Below are positions 14,041 to 19,730 of a DNA stretch of 22,980 nucleotides, one piece after another. Positions within the stretch are counted from its first letter, which is position 1, and every line of letters begins with the position of its first letter. The stretch comes from Anaerolineales bacterium UBA2317 (lineage in GTDB: Bacteria; Chloroflexota; Anaerolineae; Anaerolineales; Villigracilaceae). The notes under the pieces were generated by a model. The model saw only the letters and a list, made by a program, of their open reading frames with translations, ran no database searches and had not been told where the DNA came from. The stretch lies in the NCBI GenBank assembly GCA_002345215.1, contig DDVH01000044.1:27502-50481 (forward strand). Reading direction: 5' to 3'. The position numbers were made by a program, and so were the translations under genes.

Positions 14041-16740
14041 ATGCGTTTCATCCGAATTTTGTTTTTATTTGTTTTTCTTTTATCGTTTACACCTGCTCAA
14101 GCACAACCGCCCACACCACCGGCGGCTGTACAACTTGTGCTGGCATCTATGACGCCGCAAGAAAAAGTGGGGCAGTTGTTTTTGGTCTCATTTAATGGAA
14201 CAGATACGAGTGAAGAATCACAAATTTTTAATTTAATCACGCGCTATCATGTTGGCGGGGTAGTGTTGACCGCTGAGAATGATAATTTTACAAATGTAGA
14301 TACACTCACACAAACGCATACCTTAATTAATAATTTGCAAAGAATTGAGTGGCAAAACTCTACCAATGCCAATGCTGAATACACGCCTTTGTTTATTGGG
14401 ATTGCTCAAGAAGGGGATGGTTTTCCGAGTGACCAATTGATTAATGGGTTAACACCTTTGCCGAGTGACATGGCAATTGGGGCAACTTGGGATGTTTCGT
14501 ATGCTGAACAAGTGGCTGAGATTCGCGGGCGTGAATTAGAAGCCTTAGGTTTTAATTTATATATTGGACCTTCTTTAGATGTGCTTGAGAATCCCTCTAC
14601 ATCAGGTGGGGATTTGAACACGCGCGTTTTTGGTGGTGACCCATTTTGGGTTGGTGAGATGGGGCGAGCATTTGTAAAGGGTTTGCATGAGGGCAGTGAA
14701 AATAATCTTTTGGTAATTGGCAAACATTTTCCCGGCGTAGGTGGTGCAGACCGTTTGCCCGAAGTGGAAGTTTCTACGGTTCGTAAATCTTTAGAACAGT
14801 TGAAGCAAATTGAATTGGCTCCATTTTTTGCAGTGACTGGTAACGCGCCTGTTCCAAGCAGTGTAGTAGATGGTTTGTTGGTTTCACATATTCGTTATCA
14901 AGGTTTTCAAGGGAATATTCGCGCTACTACAAAACCAATCAGCCTTGATTCGCAGGCATTGACTCAAATTATTACCTTGCCGGAGTTTTTAACTTGGTAT
15001 AACGAAGGCGGGTTATTAATCAGTGACAATATTGGTACGGCTTCGGTGCGTGAGTTTTATGCGTTGGGTGGCGGACAATTTTCTGCTCGCAACGCCGCGC
15101 GTGATGCTTTTTTAGCAGGGAATGATATGGTTTATTTGGGGAATATCAAAGCCGATGATTCACCGGATACATACACAACAACGATTCGCGTGTTAGATTT
15201 TTTTGCACAAAAATATATCGAAGACCCTGCCTTTGCTCAACGAGTAGATGCTTCGGTGGCACGCATTCTGACTGCCAAACTTGGTTTGTATGATAACTTT
15301 ATTTTTGCAAATGTAATCGTACCTGAATTAGATTTAACTGAATTTGGCATAGGTGCAGATGTAACCTTTGCAGTGGCACAAAATTCTGCGACGTTAATTA
15401 GCCCAAGTGTACAAGACCTTACTTCTGTTTTACCGCAACCGCCACAAACCAATGAACGTTTGGTCTTTATCACTGATGCTACAAGTGTAAGACAATGCGT
15501 AGGATGCCCACCCCAGCCACAACTTGCGGTAGATGCGTTAGAGTCTGCCATCTTAAAGCTATATGGTCCGCAAGGCGGAAATCAAGTGGAAGAGTTTCGT
15601 TTATCTTCTTATTCTTTAGAAAATTTGCAAGCCTTGTTAGATCTACCGGAAGATAATCAATTCGTGGCAGATGATTTAGAGGTAGCCGATTGGATTGTAA
15701 TTTCTATTACCGATGCTTCAAAAAATCAGCCAGCTTTAATTAACCGTTTCTTACGAGAACGCCCGGAAGTATTGCTCAATAAAAATATTATTTTGTTTTC
15801 TTTTGGTGCGCCATATTATTTTGATACCACCACACTTTCAAAATTTACAGCCTATTATGCTTTATATAGCAAGCAACCTCAATTTGTTGATGTGGCTGTG
15901 CGATTGTTGTTTCAAGAGTTAACTCCTAGTGGAGCATCGCCGGTTTCTGTTCCAGCAGTTAATTATGATTTGATTTCTGTCATGTCACCGAATCCGAATC
16001 AAATTATCCCGCTCTTTCTTGACCTTCCACCTGCTCCGGCAAGTGAACCGAATACTACGCCTGAACCGACTCAGATTCCGCTTTTCCAAATTGGTGACAC
16101 AATTGCATTGCGTACAGGTGTGATTGTAGATAACAATGGCAACCCCGTGCCGGATGGAACAGTGGTGCAATTTACTATGAACTTAACCGGCGAAGGCGGC
16201 GGTATTTTGCAACAAGAAGCTTCTGTCACTACACAGGGTGTTGCAAGGGCTTCATTTGGTTTAGATAGACCCGGCTTGCTAGAAATTCGTGTGACCAGTG
16301 AGCCAGCAATTATTTCAAACTTAATTCGATTGGATGTTTCGCAATTGGGTCCTGTAGAGGTGAGTGTAGTGACGCCGGTTTTAACTCAATCTATTGAATC
16401 CACGCCTGAAGCGGAAATTGAAGAAGCCGAAGACCCGTATATTTCAGTTGAAGGATATCCAAAATTCCCGGCTTGGCTGGTTTCGATGTTTATGATTGTA
16501 ATTGTGGCGGGTTTGGTTTTTGTGATTGCCTCACAATTTGTGACTCGTTCCTTTGCTTTGCGATGGGCATTAGGAATTTTGATAGGCGGTTTGTTGGCTT
16601 ACAATATCTTAGCCTTTGGAGTTTTTGGAATTTCAAATTGGTTGATTGAAAATAGTATCGGTGGTGTAGCTATGGTTACGTTGATAGGTCAGGCATTGGG
16701 ATTTATAGGCGGTTGGTTTTGGTCTCGCGGGAAAAAATAA
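14041..16740 (+). CDS. Exported GH3 (NagZ-like) glycoside hydrolase homologue with Ig-like domain and C-terminal membrane anchor
   Basis: 899 residues. A signal peptide covers 1-21 (cleavage near AQA). Residues of about 35-420 are a glycoside hydrolase family 3 barrel: MTPQEKVGQLFLVSF, PLFIGIAQEGDGF, ALGFNLYIGPSLDV, KHFPG at 228-232, and GGLLISDNIG with candidate nucleophile Asp329. The NagZ signature KHFPGHG...DSH, which carries the acid/base His, is here KHFPGVGGADRLPEVE, so that His is missing. Activity may be lost or the mechanism altered. A region of about 430-670 of unclear fold follows, then an Ig-like (Big_1/invasin-type) domain at about 680-766, an acidic Pro/Glu linker and three hydrophobic helices (about 811-834, 840-864, 873-895). 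The layout implies an extracytoplasmic enzyme or binding module held in the membrane, possibly acting on cell-wall amino sugars (inferred). Confidence 0.85.
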   Translation: MRFIRILFLFVFLLSFTPAQAQPPTPPAAVQLVLASMTPQEKVGQLFLVSFNGTDTSEESQIFNLITRYHVGGVVLTAENDNFTNVDTLTQTHTLINNLQRIEWQNSTNANAEYTPLFIGIAQEGDGFPSDQLINGLTPLPSDMAIGATWDVSYAEQVAEIRGRELEALGFNLYIGPSLDVLENPSTSGGDLNTRVFGGDPFWVGEMGRAFVKGLHEGSENNLLVIGKHFPGVGGADRLPEVEVSTVRKSLEQLKQIELAPFFAVTGNAPVPSSVVDGLLVSHIRYQGFQGNIRATTKPISLDSQALTQIITLPEFLTWYNEGGLLISDNIGTASVREFYALGGGQFSARNAARDAFLAGNDMVYLGNIKADDSPDTYTTTIRVLDFFAQKYIEDPAFAQRVDASVARILTAKLGLYDNFIFANVIVPELDLTEFGIGADVTFAVAQNSATLISPSVQDLTSVLPQPPQTNERLVFITDATSVRQCVGCPPQPQLAVDALESAILKLYGPQGGNQVEEFRLSSYSLENLQALLDLPEDNQFVADDLEVADWIVISITDASKNQPALINRFLRERPEVLLNKNIILFSFGAPYYFDTTTLSKFTAYYALYSKQPQFVDVAVRLLFQELTPSGASPVSVPAVNYDLISVMSPNPNQIIPLFLDLPPAPASEPNTTPEPTQIPLFQIGDTIALRTGVIVDNNGNPVPDGTVVQFTMNLTGEGGGILQQEASVTTQGVARASFGLDRPGLLEIRVTSEPAIISNLIRLDVSQLGPVEVSVVTPVLTQSIESTPEAEIEEAEDPYISVEGYPKFPAWLVSMFMIVIVAGLVFVIASQFVTRSFALRWALGILIGGLLAYNILAFGVFGISNWLIENSIGGVAMVTLIGQALGFIGGWFWSRGKK

Positions 16741-16770
16741 TCTCATCATCAAGAATAAAGGAGAATCTGT

Positions 16771-17784
16771 ATGGAATCAAACTCAAAAAACAAAGTAAAA
16801 CAACCTCCCATTTTGTTTGACAAGACTCAAGCCATCATCAAAGAATTAAATAAAAAATTAGGCGGCACATTGATTACCTACTTCAACAATCCGCGTGGAA
16901 GTGTCTGCCATGATGATGTATTGGCTTTATTTGAATTACTAGAAAAAATTGGACATCAACAAAAGATTTATCTCTTTATCAAGTCCAGTGGCGGAAATGG
17001 ACAAGCCTCTTTGCGTTTGGTTAATTTGCTTCGTCAGTATTGTGAAAAAGTGATTGCCGTGATTCCATTGGAATGTGCATCCGCCGCCACAATGATTACG
17101 CTTGGTGCGAATGAAATCTACATGGGACCGATGGCATATCTCACTCCAGTAGATACTTCATTGACTCATGCACTTTCTCCCATTGACCGTGACAATGACC
17201 GCGTCAGCGTTTCGCTTGACGAGTTGACTCGTGTCGTTCGGCTGTGGCAATCTCAAAAGTCTGATAAGAACGAGAATGAAAATCCATATCAACAATTGTT
17301 TCAACATGTGCATCCATTGGTGATTGGTGCAGTGGACCGAGCCGAATCATTGTCTATTATGTTGTGTAAAGAATTATTGGCGTATCACATCAAAGAAGAA
17401 AAGATACAAGACAGAATCGCGAATGCTTTGAATGCAAAATATCCGTCACATGGATACCCGATTTTGTTTGAAGAAGCCAAACGTGTGGGATTAAAAGTCA
17501 GCCACTTGACTCCTGAAATTAATTCTTTATTGTTGGAATTGAATGAGTTGTATAGTGAAATGGGTCAACGTGCCACCACTGACTTTGACGACACACACGC
17601 TCACAGCAACGAAATTTTGAACATTTGGGAAACAAGTGGCATATTAGTCCACTTTCAACAAGATAAAGATTGGTTTTATCGTACCGAAGAACGCCGCTGG
17701 ATTTCACTCAACGACAATAGCACTTGGCGTCGAACTCTCAAAGTGGGCAACAAAATCGAAAAATCTATTTTGCATATTTCGTAA
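16771..17784 (+). CDS. ClpP/SppA-clan serine protease of the SDH (serine dehydrogenase proteinase) type
   Basis: 337 residues, no signal peptide. Residues 40-125 carry the crotonase-like protease core: ITYFNNPRG, the oxyanion-type KSSGGNGQASLRL at about 71-83, and candidate nucleophile Ser104 in ECASAATMITLGANEIYMGP. This fits the SDH_protease relatives of SppA/ClpP, which in archaea and bacteria include membrane-associated or soluble peptidases. The C-terminal ~90 residues are not recognised; they include WFYRTEERRWISLN. The start is set by AAAGGAG about 7 nt upstream. It sits 30 bp after the GH3-like gene and is followed by a strong terminator and then the attC array. It could belong to the upstream transcription unit, or could in principle be a cassette gene, but no cassette boundary is visible before it. 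Confidence 0.82.
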   Translation: MESNSKNKVKQPPILFDKTQAIIKELNKKLGGTLITYFNNPRGSVCHDDVLALFELLEKIGHQQKIYLFIKSSGGNGQASLRLVNLLRQYCEKVIAVIPLECASAATMITLGANEIYMGPMAYLTPVDTSLTHALSPIDRDNDRVSVSLDELTRVVRLWQSQKSDKNENENPYQQLFQHVHPLVIGAVDRAESLSIMLCKELLAYHIKEEKIQDRIANALNAKYPSHGYPILFEEAKRVGLKVSHLTPEINSLLLELNELYSEMGQRATTDFDDTHAHSNEILNIWETSGILVHFQQDKDWFYRTEERRWISLNDNSTWRRTLKVGNKIEKSILHIS

Positions 17785-17787
17785 AAT

Positions 17788-17818
17788 AAAAGCCCTGACA
17801 AATTTTGTCAGGGCTTTT
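17788..17818. terminator. Intrinsic terminator after the SDH-type protease gene
   Basis: Bases 17788-17802 (AAAAGCCCTGACAAA) pair exactly with 17804-17818 around one T, followed by a T-run. It separates the resident operon from the cassette array, whose first attC-like site begins 4 nt later. Confidence 0.9.
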
Positions 17819-17821
17819 TGA

Positions 17822-17916
17822 TTCTAACGGTTTAAGATATTGTTTCTGTGCGAAATATGTTTGCGCGTAGGCAAACGAACTTTTAATACAGTTAATTGCT
17901 GCACGCTTTGTTAGCA
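17822..17916 (+). repeat. attC-like site 0 (divergent)
   Basis: The left core is TTCTAAC followed by GG. The right end TGCACGCTTTGTTAGCA matches the right ends of the other two sites (GTGCACGCATTGTT). Internal pairing is weaker: a GTTTGC / GCAAAC hairpin sits at the centre with scattered matches outside. No GTTAGAA partner for its left core is found just upstream, so the cassette it once closed is not identified. Confidence 0.55.
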
Positions 17917-18452
17917 AGAACTGACTTGTGCCAGACTTACCAACTAAAAACAAAAACCACAACCAACTTACTTTATTTTACACGCAACAAAATTTTTAGC
18001 AATACCGAGATTGAAAAAATAAACGCTAAATTTTGAAACACTGAAACTTGATTTAGAAAAAAACGCCTGCGAGCCAGAACTTTTATTTTTGAAAATACCT
18101 TTACCAAAAAGCCGAAACACAATTTACCAAAACTATAACTGAAAACCTTGACGTTAATTTTGAGAACTTACACCAACCGAAAATTAACATTGTGTTTCGA
18201 CAGGCTCAACAACCGCCAGCAAAGTGGATTTTGCCTAATCAAAACCTTTATATACAAAAGCCTTGACCAAAAAACACAAAAGCCAATTTAGGCGACCTGA
18301 CTTAATTTAACCTGAAACTTAGCGAAACGAAAACTTAACTTTGCCAAAAGAAAAACATTGCTAAAACCCAAAACCTAAACTTGCAGACTCAAACACAATT
18401 GAAAACGAAACATAATTTTAGAAAACGCATGAAATGTTTAACGAAAAGTTCT
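17917..18452. other. Non-coding cassette 1 (no gene seen)
   Basis: About 540 bp between the first two attC-like sites with no reading frame of 60 codons on either strand. The plus strand is strikingly rich in A and poor in G, with many A-runs and AAAAC/CCAAA-type words. TTTCGACAGGCTCAAC at 18195-18210 looks like a dispersed-repeat fragment. No promoter, hairpin series or tRNA is evident. It may be a decayed gene or a non-coding cassette. Confidence 0.6.
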
Positions 18453-18542
18453 TGCTAACGGCGAGCGTTACCCGCGCCGCGCCTGTTTACCTGTCCGATT
18501 CGAGCCGCGCTGGCGCGGCGTCGGGTGCACGCATTGTTGGGC
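18453..18542 (+). repeat. attC-like site 1
   Basis: R'' TGCTAAC (18453-18459) and R' GTTGGGC (18536-18542) enclose a long imperfect stem. Bases 18471-18474 pair with 18522-18525 and 18475-18483 with 18512-18520, leaving T18521 unpaired, as expected of the extrahelical base that sets attC strand choice. The right end TCGGGTGCACGCATTGTT is identical over 18 nt to site 2. Recombination would fall between 18536 and 18537. Confidence 0.8.
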
Positions 18543-18767
18543 GTGTTTCTGCAATTGGAACTCAGCGAACGGGTATCGCTTTTGCCAATACGCCACAATG
18601 CGCTCTGCAATTTCAAGCGGATATAAAACACAATCCGCGACCCTTACAGCGTGTTCGTAGTAATTCCGTGTGTTCAATTTCAAGTCATATTCTGCGGCTT
18701 GCAATTGCCACTCAGGAGTGTTTTCAAACTTATTCGGGAACGGTGTCCATTGCAGGATTTGATACAT
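18468..18767 (-). CDS. Small unknown protein of cassette 2, reading out through attC site 1
   Basis: 99 residues, not recognised. The first 77 (MYQILQWTPFPNKFENTPEW..., with AAEYDLKLNTRNYYEHAVRVADCVLYPLEIAERIVAYWQKRYP) have a normal protein-like mix of aromatic and charged residues. A ribosome site GAAGG lies about 8 nt before the ATG. The last 22 residues (from QCVHPTPRQRG) are encoded entirely by attC site 1, because the frame has no stop before the cassette boundary. The gene runs opposite to the usual cassette direction and opposite to gdx. It may be a real antisense cassette gene whose C-terminus is whatever neighbour it lands beside, or a gene truncated by recombination. Confidence 0.55.
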   Translation of the reverse strand: MYQILQWTPFPNKFENTPEWQLQAAEYDLKLNTRNYYEHAVRVADCVLYPLEIAERIVAYWQKRYPFAEFQLQKHAQQCVHPTPRQRGSNRTGKQARRG

Positions 18768-18801
18768 CGTTTTACCTTCGCTTTCTGTTGAGCAAGGAAA
18801 C

Positions 18802-18931
18802 GCCCAACGGCTCGCGTTACCCGCTGGTGGGCGGGACGAGGCAACGCCATTTTACCGGAACCAACTTCAAGCCACGCAAAGTGCCTGAAAACGCGCAGAG
18901 TCCCACCAGTCGGGTGCACGCATTGTTAGCC
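18802..18931 (+). repeat. attC-like site 2
   Basis: R'' GCCCAAC (18802-18808) and R' GTTAGCC (18925-18931). Stem bases 18821-18831 (CCGCTGGTGGG) pair with 18902-18909 and 18911-18913, leaving T18910 unpaired, the same position as in site 1. A variable terminal loop of about 70 nt explains the 130-bp length. GCGTTACCCG on the left and TCGGGTGCACGCATTGTT on the right are shared with site 1. Recombination would fall between 18925 and 18926. Confidence 0.8.
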
Positions 18932-18992
18932 AGCCTGATGTGGTTCCCAGTTGTCTATCTTAAGGCTCCGGTTCCAGTTCTCCTGTGGCGGA

Positions 18993-19019
18993 TTGGTCAG
19001 CCCGCTACTGTGATAGAAT
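18993..19019 (+). promoter_or_regulatory. Weak candidate promoter for the gdx cassette
   Basis: TTGGTC (18993-18998) and TAGAAT (19014-19019) are 15 bp apart, a short spacer. This would start transcription about 55 nt before the riboswitch. If real, the cassette carries its own promoter, which is uncommon for integron cassettes. Confidence 0.25.
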
Positions 19020-19080
19020 TTCCTATACAGGTCGTTACCAAAGCTGCTCGATCTGTCAACATTATGCCATACGTGGCTCC

Positions 19081-19136
19081 GTTGGGACGACCCAACGCAG
19101 ATCATCTTGTGAAGAGGACGACCTCTTCAAAAGGAG
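19081..19136 (+). promoter_or_regulatory. Guanidine-II (mini-ykkC) riboswitch
   Basis: Two hairpins have identical ACGA tetraloops: GTTGGG-ACGA-CCCAAC (19081-19096) and GAAGAGG-ACGA-CCTCTTC (19111-19128), joined by a 14-nt linker. The Shine-Dalgarno AAAAGGAG follows immediately (19129-19136), 8 nt before the gdx ATG. Paired hairpins with ACGR loops just ahead of a ribosome site are the defining features of the guanidine-II class. In that class each loop binds guanidinium and ligand stabilises the hairpins, exposing the ribosome site. The downstream SMR exporter is the usual target of the class, so sequence and context agree. Confidence 0.93.
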
Positions 19137-19144
19137 CATATAGT

Positions 19145-19465
19145 ATGGCGTGGATTCTTCTCTTTATTGCGGGGTTACTCGAAATGGTTTGGGCTCTTCT
19201 GTTAAAACAATCTGAAGGCTTTACACGGCCGGTCCCGACAGTCGGTTTTTTTATTAGCTTACTCTTCAGTATGTTCTTACTTGCACAGGCACTCAGGACA
19301 CTTCCTGTCGGTTCTGCCTATGCGGTTTGGACAGGCATTGGGGCTGCGGGAACAGCTATTGTTGGGATGCTGTGGCTTGGCGAGTCACGGGATATTGTGA
19401 AGCTTGTTTCATTGGTCATGCTGATCGCTGGCATTATCGGATTGCGCCTTACCAGTGCACATTAG
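19145..19465 (+). CDS. gdx: Gdx/SugE-type guanidinium exporter (SMR family)
   Basis: 106 residues, the exact size of small multidrug resistance proteins, with four hydrophobic helices. Hallmarks are MAWILLFIAGLLEMVWALLLK with the essential Glu13, the Gdx-type GFTRPVPT, LPVGSAYAVWTGIGAAGTA and a C-terminus GIIGLRLTSAH. WAxxLK near Glu13 and the AYAVWTGIGA segment fit the guanidinium-specific Gdx subtype rather than the Qac subtype. It acts as a dual-topology dimer in the inner membrane, exchanging guanidinium for protons. The start at 19145 is fixed by AAAAGGAG and the riboswitch; the open frame continues upstream to 18434, but that extension runs through attC sites and is not real. It lies in cassette 3, followed by its own terminator. 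Confidence 0.95.
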   Translation: MAWILLFIAGLLEMVWALLLKQSEGFTRPVPTVGFFISLLFSMFLLAQALRTLPVGSAYAVWTGIGAAGTAIVGMLWLGESRDIVKLVSLVMLIAGIIGLRLTSAH

Positions 19466-19487
19466 ATCGTAGAATAAAACTAGCCAA

Positions 19488-19527
19488 AACAAGAGTTGGA
19501 TACTCGTATCTGACTCTTGTTATTTTT
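19488..19527 (+). terminator. Intrinsic terminator of gdx
   Basis: AACAAGAGT (19488-19496) pairs with ACTCTTGTT (19513-19521). Inside it GATAC (19499-19503) pairs with GTATC (19506-19510), with a small TG/TG internal loop, and ATTTTT follows. It lies 22 nt past the gdx stop. Confidence 0.85.
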
Positions 19528-19587
19528 AATTTCGTTGAAGAGCAAGATAAACGGCGCATCCCGAAGGCTACTCTACATTTCCTGATG

Positions 19588-19598
19588 GGCTGGCTAAC
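19588..19598 (+). repeat. Inverted copy of the cassette 3 left end (candidate R'' core of a third cassette attC)
   Basis: GGCTGGCTAAC is the exact reverse complement of GTTAGCCAGCC at 18925-18935, so an 11-bp inverted repeat brackets the riboswitch/gdx module. The GGCTAAC part is what cassette 3 needs as its 3' core. The matching right half of an attC is not clear downstream. Confidence 0.5.
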
Positions 19599-19604
19599 TA
19601 TGAG

Positions 19605-19667
19605 TTATACAGCCATTGGCTGTATAACATTCCATATAGGGGTGTTATACAGAAACATTCTGTATAA
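19605..19667. repeat. Two tandem palindromes TTATACAG-N7-CTGTATAA
   Basis: Site A is 19605-19627 and site B is 19645-19667, both TTATACAG-N7-CTGTATAA and exactly 40 bp apart; the N7 spacers differ. Site A extends to a 25-bp hairpin (19604-19628). They are either paired operators or recombination/structural elements; a function cannot be assigned. There is no T-run, so they are unlikely to be terminators. Confidence 0.6.
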
Positions 19668-19682
19668 TAGCCTATGTACAGC

Positions 19683-19711
19683 ATTATACATTCACCTATT
19701 TACTAGAGCAA
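19683..19711 (-). promoter_or_regulatory. Candidate minus-strand promoter beside the tandem palindromes
   Basis: The minus strand reads TTGCTC (19706-19711), 17 bp, TATAAT (19683-19688). Predicted start is near 19676, directly ahead of palindrome B, an arrangement typical of repressor control. No reading frame of 60 codons follows on the minus strand before 18767, so its product is unknown. Confidence 0.3.
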
Positions 19712-19730
19712 GAAACCAATCCTTAAATCC

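Larger units (their letters stand above)
17822..19598 (+). mobile_element. Integron gene-cassette array without integrase (CALIN-like), three cassettes
   Basis: Three attC-like sites lie at 17822-17916, 18453-18542 and 18802-18931, and a fourth 3'-core-like heptamer at 19592-19598. A cassette starts at the TT of the preceding GTTRRRY and must carry at its 3' end a core complementary to its own start. This holds three times: GTTAGCA (17910) with TGCTAAC (18453); GTTGGGC (18536) with GCCCAAC (18802); GTTAGCC (18925) with GGCTAAC (19592). Cassettes are therefore about 626 bp, 389 bp and at least 673 bp. No integrase, attI or transposase is in the window. The GC-rich attC stems and the gdx gene differ in composition from the AT-rich surroundings, supporting transfer. 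The right end is not resolved. Confidence 0.8.

Noticed and set aside
18680..18919. 79-codon minus-strand frame over attC site 2
   Set aside because: Most of it lies inside the attC stem and loop, it has no ribosome site, and it overlaps the better-supported gene at 18468-18767.
18434..19465. 343-codon open frame covering the cassette region
   Set aside because: It runs through two attC-like sites, the antisense strand of the cassette 2 gene and the riboswitch. Only the last 106 codons (from 19145) are protein-like and have a ribosome site.
19592..19650. Complete fourth attC site ending at GTTATAC (19644-19650)
   Set aside because: The left core fits, but the flanks of the stem are unequal (5 versus 15 nt) and the shared right-end sequence GTGCACGCATT is missing, so only the left core is reported.
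19604..19667. The two palindromes as terminators for the cyclase-type gene
   Set aside because: There is no T-run after either stem in the minus direction, and the conserved arms with equal spacing fit protein-binding sites better.
19605..19667. Xer/dif-type recombination site
   Set aside because: The arms do not match the XerC/XerD half-site pattern and the spacer is 7 nt with perfect dyad symmetry.
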